This document shows positions 8,325 through 17,582 of a DNA stretch of 64,000 nucleotides, piece by piece. Under the pieces are notes generated by a model. That model ran no database searches and had not been told where the DNA came from. It saw only the letters and a list, made by a program, of their open reading frames with translations. The stretch comes from Aeromonas diversa CDC 2478-85. GTDB lineage: Bacteria; Pseudomonadota; Gammaproteobacteria; Enterobacterales; Aeromonadaceae. Position 1 is the first letter of the stretch, and each line of letters begins with the position of its first letter. Location: positions 62,001-126,000 of the forward strand of contig NZ_CDCE01000016.1 in assembly GCF_000819805.1 (NCBI RefSeq), in the 5' to 3' direction. The position numbers and the translations under genes are program-made.

Positions 8325-9758
8325 ATGCCCCGTTTGCTGCTACCGCTTCTCTCTTTTCTGCTTATCACCCTCTGCCCGTCTCCCGCCCTGGCGGCCGTTG
8401 GCCCGCTTTCCCTGACCACGAGCACTGTGGGTATCGCCTGTCTGCTGCTATTTGTGCTGGCCTACCTGCTGGTGATGGCCGAGGAGTACATTCACCTGCG
8501 TAAGTCCAAGCCCGTGCTGATTGCGGCCGGCGTGATCTGGATTCTGATCGGGATCGTCTATACCCAGCAGGGGCAGAGCGTTCTGGTGGAGGAGGCGTTT
8601 CGCCACAACCTGCTCGAGTATGCGGAGCTGCTGCTCTTCTTGCTGGTGGCGATGACCTACATCAATGCCATGGAGGAGCGCCAGGTCTTTGATGCCCTGC
8701 GCTCGACCCTGGTGCGTGCCGGCTTCAGTTTTCGTACCCTCTTCTGGCTCACCGGTGGGCTCGCCTTCTTCATCTCTCCGGTGGCGGATAACCTGACCAC
8801 AGCCCTGCTCATGTGCGCCGTGGTGCTCAAGGTCGCCAACGGGGAGCGCCGCTTCGTCAACCTGGCCTGCATCAACATCGTCGTCGCGGCCAACGCCGGG
8901 GGCGCCTTCAGCCCCTTCGGCGACATCACCACCCTGATGGTGTGGCAGGCGGGCAAGGTGCAGTTTGGCCAGTTCTTCACCCTCTTCATCCCGTCAGTCA
9001 TCAACTTCCTGGTGCCGGCGCTGCTGATGAGCCTGATGATCCCCCGCCATGCTCCGAGCGCCTCGACCGAGCAGGTCTTCATGCGACGGGGTGCCCGCCG
9101 CATCATGGCGCTGTTCCTCCTGACCATACTGACGGCGGTGGCCTGCCATAACTTCCTGCACCTTCCCCCCGTGCTTGGGATGATGCTGGGCCTGGGCTAC
9201 CTACAGTTTTTCGGTTTCTTCCTGCGCAAGACCTTCCAGCAGGCGGTGGAGAAGCGCCGCGCCCTCTATCAGCGAAACGGCGATCACGAGCGGTTGGAGC
9301 GTCTCGGCACCTTTGTTCCGTTCGATGTCTTTAGCAAGGTGGCCAAGGCGGAGTGGGATACCCTGCTCTTCTTCTACGGGGTGGTGATGTGCGTCGGCGG
9401 GCTTGGCTTTATTGGCTATCTGGAGCTGGTTTCCCATTGGCTCTATGGCTCGGGCGAGCCGACTCTGGCCAACGTGGCCATCGGCCTGCTCTCGGCCGTG
9501 GTCGATAACATCCCTGTGATGTTCGCTGTGCTCTCGATGCACCCCGATATGGCGGTCGGCCAGTGGCTGCTGGTGACCATGACCGCCGGTGTGGGGGGAA
9601 GCTTGCTCTCCATCGGCTCGGCCGCCGGTGTGGCCCTGATGGGGCAGGCGCACGGCATGTATACCTTCTTTGGCCACCTCAAGTGGTTGCCCGCCATCGC
9701 GCTGGGTTATGCCGCCAGCATAGGGGCGCACCTGTGGCTCAATAGCGCGCTCTTCTAG
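8325..9758 (+). CDS. nhaD: Na+/H+ antiporter NhaD
   Basis: A 477-residue inner-membrane protein with about 12 hydrophobic segments and a cleavable-looking N-terminus ending SPALA. The sequence runs AEEYIHLRKSKPV, then NLLEYAELLLFLLVAMTYINAMEER, and SPVADNLTTALLMC, followed by NAGGAFSPFGDITTLM and DNIPVMFAVL. These are hallmarks of the NhaD family, which expels Na+ or Li+ in exchange for protons at alkaline pH. The length matches Vibrio NhaD (about 477). The ATG at 8325 has AAGGA 7 nt upstream. The 3' end overlaps the convergent membrane-protein gene by 20 bp. Confidence 0.93.
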   Translation: MPRLLLPLLSFLLITLCPSPALAAVGPLSLTTSTVGIACLLLFVLAYLLVMAEEYIHLRKSKPVLIAAGVIWILIGIVYTQQGQSVLVEEAFRHNLLEYAELLLFLLVAMTYINAMEERQVFDALRSTLVRAGFSFRTLFWLTGGLAFFISPVADNLTTALLMCAVVLKVANGERRFVNLACINIVVAANAGGAFSPFGDITTLMVWQAGKVQFGQFFTLFIPSVINFLVPALLMSLMIPRHAPSASTEQVFMRRGARRIMALFLLTILTAVACHNFLHLPPVLGMMLGLGYLQFFGFFLRKTFQQAVEKRRALYQRNGDHERLERLGTFVPFDVFSKVAKAEWDTLLFFYGVVMCVGGLGFIGYLELVSHWLYGSGEPTLANVAIGLLSAVVDNIPVMFAVLSMHPDMAVGQWLLVTMTAGVGGSLLSIGSAAGVALMGQAHGMYTFFGHLKWLPAIALGYAASIGAHLWLNSALF

Positions 9759-11370
9759 CGCGCCAGAGCAGCGCCCCCCAGAGTGCCCAGGCGAGGGCCG
9801 AGAGGAGATAACCGATCCGCTCGGGCCAGCGCATGGAGAGATCTAGTTTCAGTGTATGGGTCCCTTCGGGGACCCATACCTGTAACAGGCCTTGCCGGTT
9901 GGCACTCACCTCGAGGGGATACTCTCCATCCAACCAGGCCTGCCAGCCTGGATAATCATACTGATGCAGTACCAGCTTGGCTGGCGTCGGCGTGGTGACT
10001 GTCAGCGCCAGATGACGCGGTTGCCACCGACTGATGCGCCAGCTCACCCCTGCCTGTTCGCTCACCACGGGGGGCTGAAACTCCTGTTTCCAGGCCAGCA
10101 GGCTGGGGGAAAACATCCCTTTGGGAACCTGTTTGGGGCGATATTCCCGGGCACTGCGCTTACTGTCGAATTCGAAATCGAGAACTGCCGGGTTGGGGCT
10201 CCGGGTGAGTGGTGCGTGGCGTACATAATGGGTGCTGAGCAGCAGGGTGAGGAGCAAGGCCCCTCCCACCATCAGCCTCGAATAGCGCGGGGAAGGTGTC
10301 GCCAAAGCGACTACGGTGGCGGTGGCCAGGGTCAGGATCAGATTGGTGCGCCAGGGGAACTGTACCCGCTGTAGTGGCAACAACAGCTCCCAGAGCCACT
10401 GGCTTTGAGGGAGCATCATCATAAAGGCGAGCACACCGAAACAGCCCCAGAGGGGAAGCTCGGGGTGACGTGGTTCCTTCGCTCCCGCCCAGGCGAGTAG
10501 CAGCGTAAAGAGTGTCAGCAAGGTGAGCAGTGCCAACTGACCGCGAAAGCGCCAGTCATCGAAGGCCAGGGGAAGTCTGTCGAGAAAGTTACGACGAAAA
10601 TCGAACATGCCACGCTGCATCTCGTCCATGGAGATAGCGCCCTGATCGAGCAGGGCCGGGGCGAGCAACAGGGCTGCCATCGCCAGTCCCAGCAAGGTTG
10701 CGCCAAGGGCGCTGGTGAGTGGGAACCTGCGGCGAGCGCGGATGGCCATGATCAGGGCGCGCAGCATGAGCAGGCCGATAACCAGCAGCAGACTCGGCAG
10801 GTGGCACAGAGCCAACAGGGCCAGCCCGAGTGCCATGACGGGAAGTGCAACAGGCTGTTTACCACGGTCCTGACCCAGCAGGATCAGGGGGAGCCAGACA
10901 AACGCCCACACCTCGGCTAGGGCGAAGCGGGCATAGAGATCGATGGCCAGATGATAGGGCAGTGCCATATAGACGAGGCTGGCCGCGAGGGCGCGAGCCG
11001 GTTTGGCCACGTGCTGAATCCACAGCCAGAAGGTGAAACCCGATAGTCCCAGCGCCAGGGTCGCGCTGGCGATGAGTGCGGTCATGGCATCGTGGGGCTG
11101 GGGGTTGGCGCCTCCCAGCAGGGCGCTCACATAGTAGGGCAGGGGAGGGTAGAAGAAAAAGGTGGGACTGCCAAACCCCCCGTTCATGGCCATCAGCCAG
11201 CGTGGGTAGAGCTCCCCTTGCCACAGTTGCAGGGCAAAGTAGTGGCCCGATAGCAGATGATGGAAGAGATCGTGCCCCTGGCTACCCCCTCTTAACCAGA
11301 GGGGGAGGGTGAGCAGCAGGGCCGTCAGGGCGATACCGCCCAGGGAAAGTGTCGTCCATCGCTTGCCCAT
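9739..11370 (-). CDS. Polytopic membrane protein, 6-PTPS-related / GT-C-like
   Basis: A 543-residue inner-membrane protein. The N-terminus has HDLFHHLLSGHYFALQLWQG and then GELYPRWL, followed by GGFGSPTFFFYPPLPYYVSALL, patterns of the 6-pyruvoyl-tetrahydropterin-synthase-related membrane family. That family resembles GT-C glycosyltransferases such as ArnT, with the first loop carrying acidic and His residues. About 11 membrane segments are followed by a C-terminal beta-rich domain (about 440-515) and a last helix. The likely role is transfer of a sugar or modification of an envelope lipid or glycan, but donor and acceptor are unknown. No glycan cluster is nearby. It converges on nhaD with a 20-bp overlap. 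Confidence 0.65.
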   Translation of the reverse strand: MGKRWTTLSLGGIALTALLLTLPLWLRGGSQGHDLFHHLLSGHYFALQLWQGELYPRWLMAMNGGFGSPTFFFYPPLPYYVSALLGGANPQPHDAMTALIASATLALGLSGFTFWLWIQHVAKPARALAASLVYMALPYHLAIDLYARFALAEVWAFVWLPLILLGQDRGKQPVALPVMALGLALLALCHLPSLLLVIGLLMLRALIMAIRARRRFPLTSALGATLLGLAMAALLLAPALLDQGAISMDEMQRGMFDFRRNFLDRLPLAFDDWRFRGQLALLTLLTLFTLLLAWAGAKEPRHPELPLWGCFGVLAFMMMLPQSQWLWELLLPLQRVQFPWRTNLILTLATATVVALATPSPRYSRLMVGGALLLTLLLSTHYVRHAPLTRSPNPAVLDFEFDSKRSAREYRPKQVPKGMFSPSLLAWKQEFQPPVVSEQAGVSWRISRWQPRHLALTVTTPTPAKLVLHQYDYPGWQAWLDGEYPLEVSANRQGLLQVWVPEGTHTLKLDLSMRWPERIGYLLSALAWALWGALLWRARRARY

Positions 11371-11421
11371 CAGGATCTCTCTCGAACCGGTGTGGCAACA
11401 GTGTAGTCAAGGGCGGCGTGC

Positions 11422-12609
11422 TCAAACTGTCTCTTTGCGGCCAACCAGCAGGGCATAGCTCAAGGCCGAGAGCAGGCCGCAGCCGGCGATGCTCAGCGCC
11501 ATTGGCAGTGGCGAGCTGGGGGGCGTCAGGTTGACCACTACCCCGACCAGAGCCCCGATCCCGAAGCGCAAGGTGCCGGCCAGGGCCGATGCGGTGCCGG
11601 CAGTCTGGGGAAATTGCCCCAGCAGGCCGGTCATGGCATTGGCCCCCACCAGGCTGATATGGCCCACATAGAGGACGACCGGGATCACGACCCCCCACAG
11701 GCTGCCGACCCCGCTCCAGCTGGCATAGACGAGGGCAAGCCCGGCCAGGGGGAGGACCAGCAGGCCATAACGCAGCATGCCCTCGGCACCAATCCCCTTC
11801 ACCAGCCGGCTGTTGGCATAGGTGACCACCATCATCAGCAGAATATTGAGGCCAAAGAGCCAGCCGTAGTGCTCGGTGGGAACGCCGAAGTACTCGATGT
11901 AGACGTACGGGGAGCCACTGATGAAGGCAAACATCCCCGAGCTGGCAAAGGCGCCGCACAGCACATAGCCCATGGCCCTGGGGTTGCTCAGCACGCCGCC
12001 GTAGTTGCCAAGGATCTTGCCCAGGCGCAGAGGCTGGCGCAGCTCGGGTTTGAGGGTTTCGGGAATCGCAAACTGCATGGTGAGGGCGATCAGGGTGGCG
12101 CAGGCGAGCAGCAGCCAGAAGATGTGGCGCCAGTGGCCGGTCGTGGTGATGTAGCCTCCCAGCACGGGGGCAACCAGGGGGGCAAGGGTCATCACCAGGA
12201 TGACGAAGGACATGGCGCGGGAGAAGGCATCTTTCTCAAAGAGATCGCGCAGCAGGGCGTTGACCACCACTGAGCCGGCGGCACCGCCGGCCGCCTGCAG
12301 CATACGAAAGGCGAGCAGCTCGGGCAGGCTATCGGCCAGGGCGCACCCCACCGAGGCCAGGGCAAACATGATGAGGCCCGCCATGATCACCGGCTTGCGG
12401 CCAAAGCTGTCGGCCAGCGGCCCGTAGAAGAGTTGGCCGATGGCAAAACCGCCGAGAAAGGCGCTGACGGTGAGCTGAGCCCCGTCGATGGTGGTGCCCA
12501 GCTCCCTGGCCAGGGTCGGAATGGCGGGCAGGTACATGTCGACCGCCAGGGGGGTGAGCCCGGCCAGAGCGCCGAGCAGGACGAAGAGAGTGCGATGGGA
12601 GAGTGTCAT
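11422..12609 (-). CDS. bcr: Bcr/CflA family MFS drug efflux transporter
   Basis: A 395-residue, 12-helix major facilitator. The start LTPLAVDMYLPAIPTLAREL and the loop GQLFYGPLADSFGRKPV, followed by FRMLQAAGGAAGSVV, are diagnostic for the Bcr/CflA drug:proton antiporter group. It expels hydrophobic compounds; bicyclomycin, chloramphenicol or sulfonamides are the usual substrates of relatives. It stands alone, 51 bp downstream of the start of the GT-C-like gene, with a short gap to the YqhA gene. No regulator gene is adjacent. Confidence 0.9.
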   Translation of the reverse strand: MTLSHRTLFVLLGALAGLTPLAVDMYLPAIPTLARELGTTIDGAQLTVSAFLGGFAIGQLFYGPLADSFGRKPVIMAGLIMFALASVGCALADSLPELLAFRMLQAAGGAAGSVVVNALLRDLFEKDAFSRAMSFVILVMTLAPLVAPVLGGYITTTGHWRHIFWLLLACATLIALTMQFAIPETLKPELRQPLRLGKILGNYGGVLSNPRAMGYVLCGAFASSGMFAFISGSPYVYIEYFGVPTEHYGWLFGLNILLMMVVTYANSRLVKGIGAEGMLRYGLLVLPLAGLALVYASWSGVGSLWGVVIPVVLYVGHISLVGANAMTGLLGQFPQTAGTASALAGTLRFGIGALVGVVVNLTPPSSPLPMALSIAGCGLLSALSYALLVGRKETV

Positions 12610-12641
12610 TAGGCTTCCAATTGGCTGGCGTGAGGGGGCGC

Positions 12642-13169
12642 TTATTTCGGGTGATGATCGGGGAGATCTGCTTTCTCTCCCCTGTCGTTATGCTCGGCCA
12701 ACCGCTCCGTCACGGCATAGATGAGCGCCGCGGTCGAGAAGGCGAGAAAGACGATAACGGACCACTTCATCTCCCCCTCGTTCATCACGCCCTCCTCGAG
12801 GAAGGCCTTGAGTACCTCGATCCCCGAGATGGTGACCAAGGAGTTGATGACGATGAGCTTGAGAGAGACGAAATCGATGCGATAGAGCCAGTTATCCCCG
12901 AGGGAGGCGCGCTCCTGCGGGCTCTTGATAAATTGCACATAGCCGCACAGGGCCACCAGGATCAGCATCTGGGCCACCAGCACGAAGTCGACCAGGGTCA
13001 ACACTCCGATGATGAGCTCGAGATAGGGCAGAGAGATGATGTTGGTGCACAGTTCGTAGAGCTTGATCCCGAACTTGACCATCAACAAAACGACACAGAT
13101 CAGCATGCTGACGTAGAAGGGGAACATCATCAGGCGGCTGCCTGTCAGCATGACGTTGAAACGGCGCAT
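12642..13169 (-). CDS. UPF0114 / YqhA family membrane protein
   Basis: A 175-residue inner-membrane protein with three to four hydrophobic helices. The sequence MMFPFYVSMLICVVLL, then VDFVLVAQMLILVALCGYV and DWLYRID-like (NWLYRIDFVSLKLI), matches the TIGR00645/YqhA family of unknown function. The ATG at 13169 has GGAGCCCCCT just upstream, which decides against a start 57 bp further out. It lies 32 bp upstream of bcr on the same strand, so the two could be co-transcribed. Confidence 0.8.
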   Translation of the reverse strand: MRRFNVMLTGSRLMMFPFYVSMLICVVLLMVKFGIKLYELCTNIISLPYLELIIGVLTLVDFVLVAQMLILVALCGYVQFIKSPQERASLGDNWLYRIDFVSLKLIVINSLVTISGIEVLKAFLEEGVMNEGEMKWSVIVFLAFSTAALIYAVTERLAEHNDRGEKADLPDHHPK

Positions 13170-13253
13170 AGGGGGCTCCTGCGGATTCGGACGGGAAAAG
13201 CATAACGACAAACCCGTCCGAATCAAACACGAAGCTGCTTTAGACGGGGAGCC

Positions 13254-14255
13254 TCACTCGAGCAGCATGGCCGCCCGGCGCAGGCGATCCTGTACTGGCC
13301 ACCAGGGCTCACTCGGGAGGGGCTGCTCCAACCAGAGGGTCTCAAGCCCGAGACGATCCAGCTCAAACAGGGTGGCGTAGAGGGCCTGCCCGTAGCCGGC
13401 CGGATCGGCCGGCAGGCGGCGCAGCTGACCCAGCCCAGCCGGTGCCGCCAGCGCATCCGACCAGGTGATCAGGGCGCCTCTTGCCAGCGTCTGGGGGGCG
13501 AGCCGTGCCAAGTGCCGCTCAAGCGCCTCGGTCGGGGCCATCCAAAGGGGCGTGCCCGGGCGATAGTGGGCGGCCACGTTGCCTGGCACCACCACCGTAT
13601 GTTCGCGCGGAGTGGCGACAGGCTGACCCAGTATGGTCTCGAGCGCCTCACGCCCCAATGGGCCGGCTCGCACTATGGTGGGCACCGGGCCCGTGAGATC
13701 GACGATGGTGGATTCGAGCCCGACCGGGCAGGGGCCACCGTCGAGGATGGCGGCGATGCGCCCGCCGAGCCCGGCTTCGACCTGCTCGGCGCTGGTCGGG
13801 CTCAACGCCTGGTAGGGATTGGCGGAAGGCGCGGCCAGCCCGGTGTCGAGGCGCTCGAGCAGGGCCAGCATCAAGGGGTGGGCGGGGACGCGCAGCCCTA
13901 TGGTGTCGAGCCCGCCGGTCACCACGGGGGAGACCTGCTCGGCGCGCTTGAGCAGCAGGGTGAGGGGGCCGGGCCAACACGCCTGGGCCAGTTGCCAGGC
14001 GGTGGCGGGGATCTCGCGCGCCCAGCGCGCCATCTGACCTGCGTGCGCCAGATGAACGATGAGGGGATGGTCGCTCGGGCGTCCCTTGGCGCGAAATATG
14101 CCGGCAACGGCCTCGGGTTGTGCCGCATCGGCGGCCAGGCCATAGACGGTCTCGGTGGGCACGGCGACCTGAGCGCCCGAGCGCAACAGGGCGGCCGCCT
14201 GTTCGAGGGCGTCCGGGCAGGCTCCTGGCAGCATCAGGGTGGTGAATTGTGACAT
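13254..14255 (-). CDS. L-threonylcarbamoyladenylate synthase, long Sua5 form
   Basis: A 333-residue two-domain Sua5. The N-terminal YrdC domain (about 1-200) has PTETVYGLAADA, the FRAKGRPSDHPL K-x-R motif and PSANPYQALSPTS, all needed to make threonylcarbamoyl-AMP from threonine, bicarbonate and ATP for the t6A37 tRNA modification. The C-terminal Sua5 domain (about 225-333) includes PGNVAAHYRPGTPL. Many gammaproteobacteria carry only the short TsaC, so this may be a second copy. AAGGAG 5 nt before the ATG at 14255 decides the start over a GTG 6 bp upstream. Confidence 0.92.
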   Translation of the reverse strand: MSQFTTLMLPGACPDALEQAAALLRSGAQVAVPTETVYGLAADAAQPEAVAGIFRAKGRPSDHPLIVHLAHAGQMARWAREIPATAWQLAQACWPGPLTLLLKRAEQVSPVVTGGLDTIGLRVPAHPLMLALLERLDTGLAAPSANPYQALSPTSAEQVEAGLGGRIAAILDGGPCPVGLESTIVDLTGPVPTIVRAGPLGREALETILGQPVATPREHTVVVPGNVAAHYRPGTPLWMAPTEALERHLARLAPQTLARGALITWSDALAAPAGLGQLRRLPADPAGYGQALYATLFELDRLGLETLWLEQPLPSEPWWPVQDRLRRAAMLLE

Positions 14256-14351
14256 GGGCACTCCTTGAGAAGAGGGCGGGATTGTGCCCGAGCTTGAGGC
14301 TTAAGTTAAATAGATATAATGTCACAAAACATTCTGTTTTGATGAACGAAA

Positions 14352-15248
14352 ATGGCACGCCTCAACTACCACCATCTCTACTACTTCTGGCAAGTGGCCA
14401 GGCACGGCCACCTCACCGACGTGGCCCGTCAGCTGCATCTCTCCCAGTCGGCACTCTCGGCCCAGATCCGGCAGTTGGAGCAGAACATGGGGTTCGCCCT
14501 GTTCGAGCGCAGCGGTCGTCGCCTTCACCTTACCGAGGACGGGCGCCGCGTTCTCGACTATGCCGACGAGATCTTCACCAAGGGGGAAGAGCTGGAGGGG
14601 GTGCTGCGTCACGGTTGGCAGCGGGGCCGTCAGAAGCTGCGGATCGGGGTGCTCGCCTCCATGTCTCGCAACGTCATCGAGGCCTTCATGGCCCCGCTGC
14701 TCGGGCGCAGTGACGTGCATTTCACCCTGCGTTTTCTCGAGCAGGGAGCCCTGCTCGATGCGCTCCTCTCCCACCGGCTCGATCTGGTATTGACAGACAG
14801 AGAGCCTCAGGGAGAAGGAGAAGCTGTATGGCAGAGCCAGCTTCTTGCCCGCCAGCCCCTGGCGGTGATAGGCCCGGCTGGCCGGCGTCCCCTCGGCCCT
14901 TTCCCGCGCGGTTTCGCGGATCGGGCGTGGATCCTGCCCGGGCGGGCCAGTGCCAGCCGTACCGCCTTCGATGCCTTCTGCGCCCTGCATGGTTACGAGC
15001 CCAGAGTGCAGGGAGAGGCTGACGACATGGCCATGCTCCGCCTTCTGGCCCGTGACAGCGGCGCCCTTTGCCTGCTGCCGGCCGTGGTGGTACGCGACGA
15101 GATCCGTGAGGGGCGACTCGAGGAGTACCTGAGCCTGCCCAATGCCTATGAGCACTTCTACGCAGTGACCCTGAGGCGGCGCTTTATGCCCGCCATACTG
15201 CCGGAGTTGCTGGGCCGGGCCGCGGCGGATTATCTGGGAGAGGCGTGA
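14352..15248 (+). CDS. nhaR: NhaR-like LysR family transcriptional activator
   Basis: A 298-residue LysR-type regulator. The first residues LNYHHLYYFWQVARHGHLTD and the helix-turn-helix LHLSQSALSAQIRQLE are characteristic of the NhaR branch, which senses Na+ and activates the antiporter gene. The C-terminal half is a standard LysR effector domain ending in the ...LPNAYEHFYAVTL strand. It lies 4.6 kb from nhaD rather than beside it, divergent from the sua5 gene and tail-to-tail with ctaB (5-bp gap). The NhaR assignment is by N-terminal similarity; the target genes are inferred. Confidence 0.75.
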   Translation: MARLNYHHLYYFWQVARHGHLTDVARQLHLSQSALSAQIRQLEQNMGFALFERSGRRLHLTEDGRRVLDYADEIFTKGEELEGVLRHGWQRGRQKLRIGVLASMSRNVIEAFMAPLLGRSDVHFTLRFLEQGALLDALLSHRLDLVLTDREPQGEGEAVWQSQLLARQPLAVIGPAGRRPLGPFPRGFADRAWILPGRASASRTAFDAFCALHGYEPRVQGEADDMAMLRLLARDSGALCLLPAVVVRDEIREGRLEEYLSLPNAYEHFYAVTLRRRFMPAILPELLGRAAADYLGEA

Positions 15249-15253
15249 GGCGT

Positions 15254-16153
15254 CTATCCCAGCTGCCAGTACCAGTAGTGATCGGTGATCAGGGCGAGAA
15301 AGAGCAGCATCAGATGAGTGATGGAGAAACGAAACGCTCGCATCGCCGCTCCCGCGTCGGCGCTGACTTTTAGGCGCCATCCGAAGTAGAGAAAGCGCAG
15401 GTTGAGCAGCAGGGCGCTCACCAGATAGATGAGGCCGCTCATGCCGATGAGGTAAGGCAGCAGACAGATCAGGGTGAGTAGCAGCAGATAGAGCAGGATA
15501 AGATGCTTGGTGAAGTCGAGGCCGTGAGTGACCGGTAGCATGGGGATGTCGGCACGGGCGTAGTCGTCACGACGATGGATGGCCAGCGCCCAGAAGTGGG
15601 GGGGCGTCCAGGTGAAGATGATCATCACCAGCAGCCAGGGCTCTGCCGAGAGGGTACCTGAGATGCTGGTCCAGCCGAGCAGGGGGGGCATGGCACCGGC
15701 CAGCCCTCCGATCACTATGTTCTGGGGGGTCGAGCGCTTGAGCAGCAGGGTGTAGATCCCGGCATACCCCACCAGGCTCCCCAGCGTCAGCCAGGCGGTG
15801 AGGGGATTGACCCCCAGATAAAGTAGCCCGAAGCCGCTCAAGGCCAGGATGAGGGCAAACAGAGCGGCTCGAGAGGGCGAGACGCGGCCACAGGCCACGG
15901 GACGACGGCGGGTGCGCGCCATCAGAGTGTCTCGTTGCCCCTCTAGCAGATGATTCAACGCGGCGGCGGCGGCGGCTAGCAGCCCGATCCCGCCGAGGGC
16001 CGTGACAGTGAGGGGGAGGGAGGGCAGGGTGCTCTGGGCCAGCACCATCCCCACCCAGGCGGTGAGCAGCATCAGGGCGACCACCTTGGGTTTGGTCAGC
16101 TGCCAGTAGTCGTGCAGCACGTCGGTCGAGAGTGCGGTCAGCGAGAGTTGCAT
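15254..16153 (-). CDS. ctaB: Protoheme IX farnesyltransferase (heme O synthase)
   Basis: A 299-residue UbiA-family prenyltransferase that adds farnesyl to heme b, giving heme O for the aa3 oxidase. Membrane helices alternate with the two prenyl-diphosphate motifs: [19 protein letters not shown] near residues 70-88 and [12 protein letters not shown] near 190-201. There are two adjacent ATGs (16156 and 16153). The AGGAGG upstream is 5 nt from the second, so 16153 is chosen, and it overlaps the ctaA stop by one base. It is the last gene of the oxidase assembly run. Confidence 0.92.
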   Translation of the reverse strand: MQLSLTALSTDVLHDYWQLTKPKVVALMLLTAWVGMVLAQSTLPSLPLTVTALGGIGLLAAAAAALNHLLEGQRDTLMARTRRRPVACGRVSPSRAALFALILALSGFGLLYLGVNPLTAWLTLGSLVGYAGIYTLLLKRSTPQNIVIGGLAGAMPPLLGWTSISGTLSAEPWLLVMIIFTWTPPHFWALAIHRRDDYARADIPMLPVTHGLDFTKHLILLYLLLLTLICLLPYLIGMSGLIYLVSALLLNLRFLYFGWRLKVSADAGAAMRAFRFSITHLMLLFLALITDHYWYWQLG

Positions 16154-17118
16154 CATGACCTCCTGAGAGGAAACGAGGTGAGGCGGCGGCAGGTCACTGC
16201 GGTGGCGATCAGCAGGTGAACCGCTACCAGGTTGTGTGCCAGAGCGTTGGGCAGGGGCAAGATAAACACCACGTTGGCGATGCCGAGCAGCAGCTGGCAC
16301 AGCAGCAGAGCCAGGATCAACGCGGCGCTCGCCCTGGCTCCCTGACTCAGTAGCCCCAGGGAAAAACCCAGCAGGGCCAGCGTCGCCAGCAGTGCACCCA
16401 GACGATGGCCGATGTGAATGGTCTGGCGCGCCTCGCGCCCGAGCACGCCAAACTCATAGCTCGCGTGCCCTAGCGGGAGGTGGAAGGCCTCTGTCAGTGA
16501 GAGTTGCTGATGCCACTCTCCCTGACAGAGGGGGAGCTCGCTGCAGGCCATGGCGGCGTAGTTGGCCGAGGTCCACCCCCCCAGGGCGATTTGTAGCAGC
16601 AGTGCCAGCAGAGCCAATGCCCCCAGTCTCTTGAGCCAGGGAGGCGCGGCGAGGGGGGATAGCGAGCGGGTGAGCGAGAGCCAGAGCAGGGTCAGCAAGG
16701 CAAAGCCCCCCAGCAGGTGGCCCATGACGATCAAGGGGTGAAGCGCTGCCGTGACCGTCAGCATGCCGAGCAGCGCCTGTCCCACAACCAGCAGCAGCAA
16801 GCATGTCGGCAGTGGCGGCAGGCGCCGTGCCTCGCGCCAACTCACGACGAAGAGCATCAACAGCAGCATACCCAGTGAACCAGCCGCATAGCGGTGAATC
16901 ATCTCATTGCGCGCCTTGTGCGGTTCAAGAGGGCGCTCGGGGTGACTCAAGGCAAGTCTGGGAGCCTCTTCGGAATGAGGCAGGGTCAGCTTGCCGTAGC
17001 AACCGGGCCAGTCGGGACAGCCGAGGCCGGCATCGGTCAGCCGGGTGTAGGCGCCGAGGCCGATGACCAGGGTCGCCAGCCCAATGGCCAGGATGAGCAG
17101 GGTGCCGGTTCGGATCAC
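16153..17118 (-). CDS. ctaA: Heme A synthase (COX15/CtaA)
   Basis: A 321-residue, eight-helix membrane protein that oxidises the heme O methyl to a formyl group, giving heme A. The N-terminal [20 protein letters not shown] is diagnostic of the proteobacterial COX15 type. Conserved histidines follow in the [12 protein letters not shown] and [12 protein letters not shown] segments as heme ligands. The GTG start at 17118 overlaps the preceding stop in a GTGA arrangement. It is translationally coupled to the CxxxC protein gene upstream and to ctaB downstream. Confidence 0.93.
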   Translation of the reverse strand: MIRTGTLLILAIGLATLVIGLGAYTRLTDAGLGCPDWPGCYGKLTLPHSEEAPRLALSHPERPLEPHKARNEMIHRYAAGSLGMLLLMLFVVSWREARRLPPLPTCLLLLVVGQALLGMLTVTAALHPLIVMGHLLGGFALLTLLWLSLTRSLSPLAAPPWLKRLGALALLALLLQIALGGWTSANYAAMACSELPLCQGEWHQQLSLTEAFHLPLGHASYEFGVLGREARQTIHIGHRLGALLATLALLGFSLGLLSQGARASAALILALLLCQLLLGIANVVFILPLPNALAHNLVAVHLLIATAVTCRRLTSFPLRRS

Positions 17119-17582
17119 TGGGCGGCCCTCCCGTAGCGCAGCAACTGTTGTACATCCTGTAGCACCGCCTTACCGAGGCGCGGCCAGCGCGCCTGCTCCT
17201 CGGGCAATGGATAGCCCAGCACGCCGAGCCCGGCTCCGTCGACGAGCACCAGGAGACCGAGGGGGCCCTCTGGCAGGGGAGGCTGGGTGCCGAGGGGGCG
17301 GCGCTGCAGAGTCAGCATATCGGCCTGCCGCCCGAGAGCCACTCTGATTCTCTCTTGCAAATGGGGTACCTCATCACACTGCGCCTGGCATGCGGCCGGG
17401 TAGAGATAAAGCAGTCGCCAACCAGAGGGGTCAGACGCAAGTAAAGGGGCGCTTTGGGGAAGCCAGGTGCCCTGATTGCGGGTGCCTGCGTGATACCACC
17501 CCATCACCAGTACCAGCTTGGCCAAGAGCAGAGGGAGCAGCAGGGTGAGCAGCAGGGCGAGGGGGGCTTTTTGTTTAAGCAT
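17115..17582 (-). CDS. Membrane-anchored CxxxC protein, Sco/thioredoxin-like
   Basis: A 155-residue protein with one N-terminal membrane helix (about 8-28). Its predicted periplasmic domain contains LLYLYPAACQAQCDEVPHLQERI, whose C-x-x-x-C in a strand-helix context looks like Sco1 (CPxxC). The distal histidine that completes the Sco copper site is absent; the only later His sits right after the motif. It may therefore be a thiol-disulfide protein or a degenerate Sco aiding CuA assembly in CoxB. GGAGG precedes the ATG at 17582. It overlaps surf1 by 8 bp and ctaA by 4 bp, so it is embedded in the oxidase assembly operon. Confidence 0.7.
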   Translation of the reverse strand: MLKQKAPLALLLTLLLPLLLAKLVLVMGWYHAGTRNQGTWLPQSAPLLASDPSGWRLLYLYPAACQAQCDEVPHLQERIRVALGRQADMLTLQRRPLGTQPPLPEGPLGLLVLVDGAGLGVLGYPLPEEQARWPRLGKAVLQDVQQLLRYGRAAQ

